Source: Agrococcus sp. KRD186 (GTDB lineage Bacteria; Actinomycetota; Actinomycetes; Actinomycetales; Microbacteriaceae). Taken from it: a DNA stretch of 64,000 nucleotides. This document shows, piece after piece, positions 1 through 7,740 of this stretch (position 1 is its first letter; each line of letters starts with the position of its first letter). Where the stretch lies: positions 1,581,691 to 1,645,690 of the forward strand of contig NZ_JABFAP010000001.1 of assembly GCF_017168255.1 (NCBI RefSeq), given 5' to 3'. The notes under the pieces are model-generated. The model searched no databases, was not told the DNA's origin, and saw nothing but the letters and a program-made list of their open reading frames with translations. A program made the position numbers and the translations under genes.

Positions 1-1352
1 ACCCGACCCTGGGGCGCGGTGCGCGCGGGCGCGGTGGAGGCAACCACCATCCGGGCGCCCGGTTCATGCATGCGCACGAGGTTGGACTTCTCGCGGATGC
101 CATCGACAGTGCGGCGGAGCAGCGGGTGATCGAGTCCGTCTCGCCGCAGCTCCGCCGCAGCATCCGCGAAGGCATCGCTGAGCGGCTCGACGATCTCTGT
201 GAGCACGCGCGCGCCTCGTCCTCGCTGATCCTCAGGCGGCTCGCCTCTTGCAGCAGCTGCGCTTCCCCGATGCTGTGGAACGCGCATTCGCCCCCGATCG
301 ACATCGCCGAGCGTCGCACGGCGCCCGGCCGGTCTGCGTAGCCCGCAGTCGAGACGAGGTCGTACAGCGGTGACAGACGCACGCGCTCACCTTCGAGCAG
401 CAGCGAGTAGTTCTTCGCATGCGCGTCAGTGCCGAGCACCGCGGTGTTGAACACGAGCCCTCGGAAGAACCCCTCGGCGATCAGCCTCCGTTCGGTTCGC
501 TCCGCCACTGCTCCGTGGATGAGCTGCGAGATCTGCCGGACACCTGGACCACGGTCCCTGTCCTGGTACTTCTTCGAGGTCGGCTGCCCAAGCGCCTGAA
601 GCATGTCCTCTTGGTAGGCGGCGGATGCGGCTGCTGTCGTCGACTTCGCGGTCATATCGCTCGAGCACGAGGGCACGCAGGTCGCCGTCCGGGCTGACCC
701 AGCCTTCGCTTCGCGCGACGTCCAGTCCGAGTCGCTCGGCAGCAAGCATGGTGAGTCGTTCGGCGACATCGATCGAGTCGATGTGCTCGTTGACATCGAC
801 CTCGGGTTTGATGATGTAGGTCGAGGCCGTGTACCTGCCGGGGAAGTACCAGCCACTCCGATCCCTGCCGAGGGCGATCTTCGGCTGTGCCCCAGCAAGG
901 CTGAGTCGAACATGGTCGCCCTGCGGCGGAGCTCCGGTCTCGTAGATCGCCTTGACCGACCGGAGCGCCTGCGCGATCGCCTCGCCATCCGCTCGCACGC
1001 CGGAGGGTGCGCGGGCAGGATCGTCGTCCGGCGTCTCCCCCCGCGGAATGAGCTGGACCGCGCCGGCGATATCCCGTCCGACATGCTCAAGGAGCCGGAA
1101 TGGGCTCCGAGCGCTGACCCTGTACTCTGCGCCGATCGCGTCGCGGGCGCTCTCGCGATCTGGGAGGAGCCCGTCGAGCCATGCAGTCGCCTGGGCATTG
1201 CCGTGGCGCGGGCGGCTGGGACGCATGGACAGACTGATCGGCGTTGCCCGGCTGCCCCGATCGTCGTCGTACTCGAAGGTGATTGAACCGCCAGCGTTCA
1301 TGGTGAACACCCCGACGTGCCCGCCGTCGATATAGGCGTGGAGCTCACGCAT
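1..1352 (-). pseudogene. hipA: HipA-family kinase toxin, frameshifted twice, cut by left window edge
   Basis: HipA is a Ser/Thr kinase toxin neutralised by HipB. From the ATG at 1352 the first frame carries the N-terminal domain and the loop LSLAGAQPK (residues 150-158; it holds the autophosphorylated Ser in E. coli HipA). This frame stays convincing down to about 614. HipA similarity then continues in a frame shifted by 2 nt: QEDM near 602-613, the catalytic segment GTDAHAKNYS at 404-433, and PLYDL at 356-370. At about 207, in a GCGCGCG run, a second 2-nt shift returns reading to the first frame (VLTEIVEPLSDAF) and on past base 1. The pieces fit as a roughly 2-nt deletion followed by a roughly 2-nt insertion. 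No single frame makes the whole kinase, so it is called broken; sequencing error is the alternative. It overlaps hipB by 8 nt. Confidence 0.85.
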
Positions 1353-1557
1353 CGTCGTGGACCTCTACGCTGAGCCCCAGTGCATCGACGACGTCGAGCC
1401 AGCGCCCCATGTCTAGTGTTGCCTTGCCACGCTCGAGCGCGGAGACCCACTCGCGGCCGACCCGCGCCTCATCGGCAAGTCGCTGCTGAGTCCAACCTCG
1501 GCGGAGGCGAGCTTCACGCACGGCATCGCCAGCGTCACGCATGACTCGCACCCGCAT
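1345..1557 (-). CDS. hipB: HipB-like XRE antitoxin and autorepressor
   Basis: A 70-residue protein that is almost entirely one XRE helix-turn-helix (GWTQQRLADEARVGREWVSALERGK). This is the usual DNA-binding half of a HipBA module, which represses its own promoter and binds HipA. The ATG at 1557 is preferred because GGGAGG lies 7 nt upstream; the longer frame to 1701 adds residues unlike the family. It overlaps the hipA start by 8 nt, so the pair is translationally coupled. An inverted repeat at 1568-1585 sits just upstream of the ribosome site. With hipA broken, this may now be an orphan antitoxin. The family call is secure; activity is inferred. Confidence 0.88.
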   Translation of the reverse strand: MRVRVMRDAGDAVREARLRRGWTQQRLADEARVGREWVSALERGKATLDMGRWLDVVDALGLSVEVHDDA

Positions 1558-1567
1558 CAGGCCTCCC

Positions 1568-1585
1568 TGTGGTCGGTTGACCACA
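1568..1585. promoter_or_regulatory. Candidate HipB operator (inverted repeat)
   Basis: Perfect 7-bp inverted repeat TGTGGTC-N4-GACCACA, 11 bp upstream of the hipB start codon. Its position just upstream of the first gene of a HipBA operon is where autoregulatory sites are expected. The sequence differs from the E. coli HipB box, so the role is inferred from position and symmetry. Confidence 0.55.
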
Positions 1586-1665
1586 CACCGGTGCTTGGCG
1601 TGAAGCACAGGTAGAGACGCTGCGGCAGCCTGAACCTGTCGAAGCCGACGATCCCAAGACTCAAA

Positions 1666-1686
1666 GTGGAGAGTACGTGGAGAGTA
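1666..1686. repeat. Short tandem direct repeat upstream of hipB
   Basis: Two copies of GTGGAGAGTA at 1666-1675 and 1677-1686 (11-bp period, about one helical turn), roughly 110 bp upstream of hipB. It may be an extra regulator site or chance. Confidence 0.4.
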
Positions 1687-1705
1687 ACGCCCTCCAAACA
1701 TGAAG

Positions 1706-1739
1706 GAGGCCCGGCCAGACTTTCGTCTGGTCGGGCCTC
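1706..1739 (-). terminator. Hairpin terminator after tRNA-Lys
   Basis: 15-bp stem with one mismatch (arms 1706-1720 and 1725-1739) around the tetraloop TTTC, starting 5 nt beyond the 3' end of tRNA-Lys on the minus strand. A CCTTC then TTT tract follows. It separates the tRNA from the hipBA transcript. Confidence 0.8.
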
Positions 1740-1743
1740 GCTG

Positions 1744-1816
<73 letters not shown>

Positions 1817-1885
1817 ATGGTCTCTCGACCGAGGAATCACGATACCAGACGCTCCGAGCTCCTGTGCACTGCTTGGATGGATCGG

Positions 1886-2356
1886 ATGACGCACCTCCAG
1901 CCCGGCACGGCCGCACCCGACTTCACCCTGCCCGACCAGAGCGGCAACCCCGTCTCGCTCGCAGATCTGCGTGGCCGCAAGGCGATCGTCTACTTCTACC
2001 CGCAGGCGCTCACGGTTGCGTGCAAGCAGCAGGCGTGCGACTTCCGCGACCGGCTGCCGGACCTCTCGCAGCACGGCTACGCGGTGGTGGGCATCTCTCG
2101 CGACCCGATCGAGCGGCTCGCTCAAGCGCATGAGCTCGACGCGCTCACCTTCCCGCTGCTGAGCGACGAGGATCTCGCCGTGCACCGCGCCTGGGGCACG
2201 TTCGGCGAGAAGAACAGCTACGGCCGTGTCGTCCTCGGCGTGCGCCGCTCGACCTTCGTGCTCGACGAGCAGGGCGTCATCACGCACGCCTTCTACAACA
2301 CGAAGGCGAAGGGCCACCTCGAGATGCTCGACAAGCGGCTCGCCTTCAGCGACTGA
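1886..2356 (+). CDS. bcp: Thiol peroxidase of the Bcp/PrxQ family
   Basis: Cytoplasmic peroxiredoxin of 156 residues, the usual Bcp length, reducing hydroperoxides at the expense of thiols. The N-terminus PGTAAPDFTLPDQSG is typical. The peroxidatic Cys is C46 in TVAC and the resolving Cys is C51, the C-x4-C spacing of atypical 2-Cys Bcp enzymes. The segment is LTVACKQQAC where most Bcp proteins read DTPGCTKEAC: Thr and Cys are kept, Pro-Gly is not. The ATG at 1886 is chosen by N-terminal match; GGATGG upstream is a weak ribosome site. It runs away from tRNA-Lys as a single gene. Confidence 0.9.
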   Translation: MTHLQPGTAAPDFTLPDQSGNPVSLADLRGRKAIVYFYPQALTVACKQQACDFRDRLPDLSQHGYAVVGISRDPIERLAQAHELDALTFPLLSDEDLAVHRAWGTFGEKNSYGRVVLGVRRSTFVLDEQGVITHAFYNTKAKGHLEMLDKRLAFSD

Positions 2357-2359
2357 CCG

Positions 2360-2761
2360 CTACTCGACCTCGGGGCGCAGCCACACGGTGACGCTCCTGC
2401 GGAGCACGAGCACCAGCACCGTCACTGCGAGCGCGGCCAGGATGAGCGCGAGCCACACCGGCCCCTCTCCCCCGTCGAAGGTGCCCGCGGCGACGCCGAG
2501 CTGCAGCACCTGCCACACCACAGCGGCCGCGCGCGACCAGGATCGGCCATCGAGCATCGCCCGCCCGGCCTGCAGCAGGAAGAAGGCCGAGCCCGCCGCG
2601 AGCGCCGCCAGGAAGAGGCCGCCGGCGATGTGCTGCGGGCCGTCGCCGAACGCCGAGATCGCCGTCCACGCGGCGATCACGAGCATGCCGAGCGCTTCGA
2701 GCAGCAGGAGGCCGCCGGCCGTCGATGCCGTGACCGGCCGAAGTCTGGAGTGATCGCTCAC
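2360..2761 (-). CDS. Small four-helix membrane protein, unknown
   Basis: 133-residue protein not recognised by family. It shows about four hydrophobic helices (near residues 14-35, 42-64, 75-97 and 103-123) and a charged end RRSVTVWLRPEVE. The GTG at 2761 begins MSDHSRLRPV; only AAGG about 10 nt upstream resembles a ribosome site. It ends 3 nt from the convergent bcp stop and is divergent from whiB1, so the 138 bp between them hold both promoters. No catalytic motif is visible. Confidence 0.7.
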   Translation of the reverse strand: MSDHSRLRPVTASTAGGLLLLEALGMLVIAAWTAISAFGDGPQHIAGGLFLAALAAGSAFFLLQAGRAMLDGRSWSRAAAVVWQVLQLGVAAGTFDGGEGPVWLALILAALAVTVLVLVLRRSVTVWLRPEVE

Positions 2762-2899
2762 AGAAGAAAACCCTTGCCTCTCTGGGGGTGCTGTGGAAGC
2801 ATAGAACGTCGGGCGGCACCGCTGCTGCGCCCCGAGTCTTCTGCGCCGCGGATTCCCGCGAAGCGCGACTTCCCCCTCCAATGTACAAGGAGCACATGT

Positions 2900-3148
2900 A
2901 TGGATTGGCGTGATGACGCTGCCTGCCTCACGGTAGACCCCGAGCTGTTCTTCCCGGTCGGCAACACCGGCCCAGCGCTCGAGCAGATCGAGAAGGCGAA
3001 GGCAGTCTGCGCGACGTGCCCGGTGACGGAGATGTGCCTCCAGTACGCCCTCGAGACCAACCAGGACTCGGGCGTGTGGGGCGGCCTCTCCGAGGACGAG
3101 CGCCGCGCGCTCAAGCGCCGCGCCGCGCGCGCTCGCCGCGCCGGCTGA
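2900..3148 (+). CDS. whiB1: WhiB-family iron-sulfur transcription factor, WhiB1 type
   Basis: 82-residue WhiB-like protein. Four Cys ligands for a [4Fe-4S] cluster are C9, C37, C40 and C46 (C-x27-C-x2-C-x5-C), followed by the beta-turn GVWGG at 58-62 and a basic tail (RRALKRRAARARRAG) that binds DNA. WhiB1 proteins bind the primary sigma factor and respond to nitric oxide. The ATG at 2900 has AAGGAG 7 nt upstream. It is convergent with pdtaS, the order of Rv3219-Rv3220c in M. tuberculosis, which supports WhiB1 over other paralogues. Confidence 0.93.
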   Translation: MDWRDDAACLTVDPELFFPVGNTGPALEQIEKAKAVCATCPVTEMCLQYALETNQDSGVWGGLSEDERRALKRRAARARRAG

Positions 3149-3279
3149 CGCAGCACACGCGAGAGCAGCGGGGTCGCCTTCGGGTGGCCCCGCTTCTGCG
3201 TGCGGCGGATGCTCGCTGCAGCCACTGACGCTCGCTGGAGCCGGCGCGCGCTCAGCGCTGCGCGGCAACGGCGGGCGCG

Positions 3280-4791
3280 TCAGACGATGTCGTCGTCCGA
3301 GCGGATGTACGACAGTGGCACCCTCACTGTCACCTCGGTGCCCTCGACCGCCCTGGCGCCCCAGTCGATCGTGCCAGAGAGCTCGCCGGTGACGAGCGTC
3401 TTGACGATCTGGGTGCCGAGCCCGGAGCCCACGCGGCCCGGCGGCAGGCCCGAGCCGTTGTCGCACACCTGCACGGTGAGCCAGTGCTCGTCGCGCTCGG
3501 CGGTGATCCGCACGAGCCCGTCCTTCCTGCCAGGGAGGCCGTGCTCGACCGCGTTCGTGACGAGCTCGGTGAGGGCCAGTGCGAGAGGCGTCGCGTACCC
3601 GCTCGGCAGCACGCCGAAGGTGCCCTGCCGCTCGGTGCGCACCTGGGCGCCGTGGATCGACGCCAGCTCGCTCGTGAGCTTCATCGCCCGGTCGAAGACC
3701 TGGTCGAAGTCGACCGACTGGCTGAGGCCCTCCGAGAGGGTGTCGTGCACGACCGCGATCGACGAGACGCGCCGCTCGGCGTTCTGCAGCGCGCTGCGCG
3801 ACTCCTCGCTCTTCGACCGCCGCGACTGGATCCGCAGCAGCGCGGCGACCGTCTGCAGGTTGTTCTTCACCCGGTGGTGGATCTCACGGATCGTCGCGTC
3901 CTTGGTGATGAGCGTCTGCTCCTGCGCGCGCATGTCGGTGACGTCTCGCGCCAGCACGAGCGCGCCCAGCCGCGCCGAGCCCTGCCGCAGCGGCACCGCG
4001 CGCAGCGTCAGGGTCACGAACCTCGTCTCGATGTCGGTGCGCCACGGCGCCCTGCCGGTGACGACGAGCGGCAGCGCCTCGTCGACCTCGTGCGACTCGT
4101 CGATCAGCTCGGTCGTGATCTCGGCGAGCGACTCGCCCTCCAGCTCGCCACTGAAGCCCAGCCGCGTGAAGGCGGAGAGCGCGTTCGGGCTCGCGAAGGT
4201 GACGACGCCCGCCTGGTCCAGGCGGATCAGGCCATCGGATGCGCGGGCCGCGCCGCGTCGTTGGCCGGACGGTGCTGCCTGGTCGGGGAAGTCGGCGTCG
4301 GCGATCATCCGGAACAGCTCGCTGGCGCACTCGCGGAAGGTGCGCTCGAGGCGGCCGGCGCTGCGCGTGTCGGCATGATTGGCGTGGCGGGTGATGACCG
4401 CGATCGGCTGCTGCACGAGCCTGACGGAGGGCTCGACCTCGCGGCGCCGCACCGGGATCGCCCGCACCTTGGCGTCGGATTCGACGCCCCACTCGGGCGA
4501 GTCGGCATCGAGGGAGACCCCTTCGGTGAACGCGCGGTGGATCTGCTCGCGCCAGGCGTTCCGCACCGGCTGGCCGACGATGTCGCGGTAGAACAGCGTC
4601 GCGGCGCCGGCGGGGCGCGCGTGCTGCACCGCGATGTAGCCGTCGTCGTCACCGGTCGGCAGCCACAGCACGATGTCGCCGATGGCGAGGTCGGCCAGCA
4701 GCTGGAAGTCGGCGACCAGCCGATGCAGCCAGTGCACGTCCGGGTCGCTCAGCAGGCCGTAGCGCTCGGCGATCGAGGTCAGGCTCGTCAC
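3280..4791 (-). CDS. pdtaS: Sensor histidine kinase, PdtaS type
   Basis: 503-residue soluble kinase with no membrane segment. It has a GAF-like N-terminal domain (about 1-150), a PAS domain (about 190-290, starting near LIRLDQAGVVTFASPNA), an HWE/HisKA_2 phosphoacceptor box (IHHRVKNNLQT, near residue 303) and a HATPase domain (ELVTNAVEHG, DNGSGLPPG, GSGLGTQIV). In M. tuberculosis PdtaS phosphorylates the ANTAR regulator PdtaR, which is not in this window. The GTG at 4791 gives MTSLTSIAERYG, the expected start. The upstream ATPase stops only 4 nt before it, so the two are probably co-transcribed. Confidence 0.93.
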   Translation of the reverse strand: MTSLTSIAERYGLLSDPDVHWLHRLVADFQLLADLAIGDIVLWLPTGDDDGYIAVQHARPAGAATLFYRDIVGQPVRNAWREQIHRAFTEGVSLDADSPEWGVESDAKVRAIPVRRREVEPSVRLVQQPIAVITRHANHADTRSAGRLERTFRECASELFRMIADADFPDQAAPSGQRRGAARASDGLIRLDQAGVVTFASPNALSAFTRLGFSGELEGESLAEITTELIDESHEVDEALPLVVTGRAPWRTDIETRFVTLTLRAVPLRQGSARLGALVLARDVTDMRAQEQTLITKDATIREIHHRVKNNLQTVAALLRIQSRRSKSEESRSALQNAERRVSSIAVVHDTLSEGLSQSVDFDQVFDRAMKLTSELASIHGAQVRTERQGTFGVLPSGYATPLALALTELVTNAVEHGLPGRKDGLVRITAERDEHWLTVQVCDNGSGLPPGRVGSGLGTQIVKTLVTGELSGTIDWGARAVEGTEVTVRVPLSYIRSDDDIV

Positions 4792-4795
4792 CGCC

Positions 4796-6049
4796 TCAGC
4801 GTAGCGCGGGAAGCCACCGCCGCCTGGGCCGCTCCGCCGCGCGCAGCGACGCGCGGCTCGCCGGCGCCTCCGAGGGGACCAGCGCGGCAGCGAGCTCCTG
4901 CACCCTGCGACGCAGGCGTGAGCGCCCCGCGACGTCGACCAGCGGGCGACCCTCGAGCAGTGCCGCATCCGCCGCCCTGCCGTCGAACGGCCAGCAGGCC
5001 TCGGGGGTGACGGCGGCCAGCCTGCGCAGCGTCTCCTGCACGGCGCGCTCGGGGGCGATGCCGATGGCCGAGGCGCGCACCTTGTTCACGACCACCCGCA
5101 CGCGCGCCTGCGGCACGAGCTCGCGCAGCTCCGGCAGCGAGCGCACCAGCCTGGCGATGCCGACGGCGTCGCCGCCGGCGACGACCAGCACCTCGTCGGC
5201 CGCCTCGAGGGCCGCGAGCGTCGCGGCGTGCCTGCGCGGCGCGAACAGGTCGCTCGAGATCTCCTCGTCGCGCTCGAGGCTCGCCGCCACATCCACCACG
5301 GTCACGTCGACCCAGTCGCGGCAGCGCTCGAGCACCTCGGCCACGCGGTCGCCGCCGATCTCCGGCCAGCGGCTGGAGCGCCCGATGCCGGTGAGCACGC
5401 GCACGGTGCCGCCCATGCTCGGCACCTGCTGGCAGATGCGGTCGAGCTCGTCGACGGTCAGGCTGCCCGCGCGGGCCAGTCGCGCAGCCGCCGCGAAGCC
5501 CGGCGACTCGTCGAGCAGCCCGAGCGCCGGCGCCACGGATGCGCTGGTGGTGTCGGCGTCGACGAGCGCGACCCGCTGCCCGAGCAGCGCGAGCTCGGCC
5601 GCCAGCGCGATCGCGGCAGTCGTGCGGCCGGGCGCCCCGGCGGGTCCCCAGACGGCGACGACGCGGCCGCTCGCGCGCTCGGGCTGGCCCTCGGACCGCG
5701 CGGTCGGCTGCACCTGCGTCTCGATCGCCGCGAAGCCGTCCCCCCAGGCGACCGCATCGATGCCGAGCGCCTGCGCACGCGCGCGCTCCGCCGCGTCATC
5801 GGCGAGCGCGAGCAGCCGCATGCCGCGCCGGTCGCACGCATCGACGAGGTCGCGGCTGGCGTGCCGCTCGTCGGCGACCACCAGCACCAGGTCGATGCGC
5901 GGCTCGGCGTCCTCGGCACGGGCGGCGAGGCGCTCGAGCAGGTCGGCCGCCGTGGCTGCTCGGATGGCGACGCGGTGCCCGTGCCGGGCGGCCTCCCGCA
6001 CGACGGCGTCCTCCCGCTCGAGCGGCGCGGAGACCGCGATGCCGATCAC
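4796..6049 (-). CDS. CpaE/MinD-like P-loop ATPase with pseudo-receiver N-terminus
   Basis: 417-residue protein. Residues 1-120 look like a degenerate receiver fold. A ParA/MinD ATPase domain follows: deviant Walker A GPAGAPGRTT (135-144), switch LVDADTTSAS and VVDVAASLER. The signature Lys of Walker A is Arg (R142), so ATP hydrolysis may be altered. CpaE proteins have this architecture and localise pilus or polar machinery, but no TadA ATPase or pilin gene is present here. The GTG at 6049 overlaps the SAF gene stop by 4 nt, and the stop lies 4 nt before pdtaS: an apparent three-gene operon. Substrate and partner are unknown. Confidence 0.8.
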   Translation of the reverse strand: MIGIAVSAPLEREDAVVREAARHGHRVAIRAATAADLLERLAARAEDAEPRIDLVLVVADERHASRDLVDACDRRGMRLLALADDAAERARAQALGIDAVAWGDGFAAIETQVQPTARSEGQPERASGRVVAVWGPAGAPGRTTAAIALAAELALLGQRVALVDADTTSASVAPALGLLDESPGFAAAARLARAGSLTVDELDRICQQVPSMGGTVRVLTGIGRSSRWPEIGGDRVAEVLERCRDWVDVTVVDVAASLERDEEISSDLFAPRRHAATLAALEAADEVLVVAGGDAVGIARLVRSLPELRELVPQARVRVVVNKVRASAIGIAPERAVQETLRRLAAVTPEACWPFDGRAADAALLEGRPLVDVAGRSRLRRRVQELAAALVPSEAPASRASLRAAERPRRRWLPALR

Positions 6050-6657
6050 GGCGCCGCCTCGACGGGCTGCGCGAGCGGCACGACGCTCAGCACGTGCTCG
6101 TTCGACATCGCCTCGAGCAGCAGCGAGGTCTCGCCGGTCGGCACGAGCAGCTCGAGCTGCTGCGCCGAGCTCGCGAGGATCCCCTCGTCCTCCAGCACGC
6201 CGACGACGATCGCGTCGTCGATGAGCACCGCGGGCGCCTCGTAGCCGTCCTCGGTCGGCGCCGCGGTCCAGACGTCCACGAGGGATCCGGTGCGCACCGC
6301 CCGCGGCAGCGCTCCCTCGATGTCGACGACGACCGCCGAGCGATCCTCGCTCGCCGCGTCGCCGAGCACCCGCACCGGCAGCACCTCGCCCGCGCCGACC
6401 GTCGACGCGACGAGCATGCCCACCGGGTCGGCCGCGGCATCCAGGTACCGGTCCTGCGACTGCGGCAGGCGCACGTCGACCTGCTCCACATCGCCCGCCG
6501 CGACGATGTCGCCCGGCAGCAGGGTGCGCGTCGCCGCCCATGCGGTCTCGGTGCGCGACGCCTGCTGCACGACGAACCAGACGCCCGCCAGCGAGACGAG
6601 CACGAGGACCACCCCGATCACCAGCCTCGGATCCATCCAGGTGCGGCGTGCGGCCAT
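6046..6657 (-). CDS. Membrane-anchored SAF-domain protein, CpaB-like
   Basis: 203-residue protein with a short cytoplasmic N-terminus, one membrane helix (about 11-31) and an extracytoplasmic SAF domain beginning TRTLLPGDIVAAGDVEQVDV (about 44-110). SAF/CpaB proteins normally sit in Flp-type pilus loci at the inner membrane or periplasm and bind cell-wall or pilus material. The ATG at 6657 has GGGAGGA 6 nt upstream. It overlaps the downstream ATPase gene by 4 nt (GTGA), a strong sign of coupled expression. Confidence 0.82.
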   Translation of the reverse strand: MAARRTWMDPRLVIGVVLVLVSLAGVWFVVQQASRTETAWAATRTLLPGDIVAAGDVEQVDVRLPQSQDRYLDAAADPVGMLVASTVGAGEVLPVRVLGDAASEDRSAVVVDIEGALPRAVRTGSLVDVWTAAPTEDGYEAPAVLIDDAIVVGVLEDEGILASSAQQLELLVPTGETSLLLEAMSNEHVLSVVPLAQPVEAAP

Positions 6658-6756
6658 GAGTCCTCCCTCGTCGACGACCACAACCTGACACGTCGCCGCG
6701 ACACGTCGCTGAAGTTCTCCACAGCCTCCGCTCACGTCGGCCGCGACTGGCGCACA

Positions 6757-7014
6757 ATGGTGCGCATGTCGATGGAACCCCGCCGCTTCCTCGCGGTCGC
6801 AGATGTCGCCGACGTGCTGGGCGCGACCCCCGGCGCCGTCGTGGAGCTGCTCGAGGCCGGCGACCTCCGGGGCGTGCGCGTGCGCGGCGCCTGGCGGGTC
6901 GCCGACGACGAGGTGCAGGCCTGGATCGACCGGGAGCTCGAGCTCGAGCGGCGGCGCGGCCTCTGGCGCCAGGCGCAGTCGCCGAGCATCGCCGACCTCT
7001 TCGGCGAGCGCTGA
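6757..7014 (+). CDS. Excisionase/BldC-like small helix-turn-helix protein
   Basis: 85-residue MerR-like winged helix protein (FLAVADVADVLGATPGAVVELLEAGDLRGVRVRGAWRV) of the HTH_17 type shared by phage excisionases and BldC. The acidic coil DRELELERRRG follows. Such proteins bind short DNA repeats. ATG codons at 6757, 6766 and 6772 are all possible; no clear ribosome site distinguishes them. It is divergent from the SAF-ATPase-pdtaS operon with about 100 bp between, so it is a candidate regulator of that operon. That link is inferred. Confidence 0.75.
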   Translation: MVRMSMEPRRFLAVADVADVLGATPGAVVELLEAGDLRGVRVRGAWRVADDEVQAWIDRELELERRRGLWRQAQSPSIADLFGER

Positions 7015-7015
7015 G

Positions 7016-7585
7016 CTACGGCAGCCGCACCCAGTCGAACGCCGCGAAGGGGACGATGCGCCACGAGCGCACCGCGCTCGAGCGCGGCCGCTCCCCCGGC
7101 TCGTGCACCGCGAGGTCGAGATGGTCCCGCCCGACGCGGTCGATGGTGCCCGCGACCGGGCTCGGGCCCTCCAGGATGACGGATGCGCGGCGGCGCGCGA
7201 GGTCGCGCAGCGCGAAGGCGAAGCTCAGCCTCGCCTGCAGGTCGCCGGCCTCCTTCGCCTGCCGCACGGAGGCCGCGGCGCCGTCGCCGTCGAGCTCGAC
7301 GCCGACGATCGCGTGCAGCGGCACGACGGCGCCGGTCTCGGCCGGGGCCCCCTCGAGCACCACGCCGTTGAGCCAGTCCCGCCCGAGCGCCATGCGCCGC
7401 AGCCGCAGCCGCCCGCCCGCGCGCAGCGTCAGGTCGAGCAGGCGCGGGGCAGCGGCGAGGCGATCGCGCAGCTCGAGCCTCCCGATGCGGAAGCGCTCCT
7501 CCTCTGCCTGGAGGTCGCGCTGCTCGGCGCCCAGCTCGGCCTCGAGCTGGCTCTCCAGGTCGTCGAACAGGTCCTCGAAGCGCAC
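7016..7585 (-). CDS. Conserved actinobacterial protein, unknown function
   Basis: 189-residue soluble protein. It opens with an acidic coiled coil (FEDLFDDLESQLEAELGAEQRDLQAEEE) followed by a beta-rich region with LSM-like patterns (LRRMALGRDWLNGVVL, VAGTIDRVGRDHLDLAVHE). The GTG at 7585 fits. A TAGATT sequence ends 7 nt upstream of it, suggesting a leaderless transcript. The gene is convergent with the HTH gene, with 1 nt between their ends. I recognise no named family. Confidence 0.65.
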   Translation of the reverse strand: MRFEDLFDDLESQLEAELGAEQRDLQAEEERFRIGRLELRDRLAAAPRLLDLTLRAGGRLRLRRMALGRDWLNGVVLEGAPAETGAVVPLHAIVGVELDGDGAAASVRQAKEAGDLQARLSFAFALRDLARRRASVILEGPSPVAGTIDRVGRDHLDLAVHEPGERPRSSAVRSWRIVPFAAFDWVRLP

Positions 7586-7740
7586 GCGGGCGAATCTAAC
7601 CGCCCCACACCCTTCCGTGTCGAGCGTTCTCCACAGGGCAGAACTCCCCATCACACCGCACGCGTCGAACCCGCTAGCGTTCCGGCACGGCGGCGCCTCC
7701 GAGGGCCGCGCACCGCGGCAGCGGTATGCGAGGAGGCATC

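Noticed and set aside
4796-6657. Flp/Tad pilus locus
   Set aside because: Only CpaB-like and CpaE-like genes are present; no TadA, TadB/C or pilin gene in the window.
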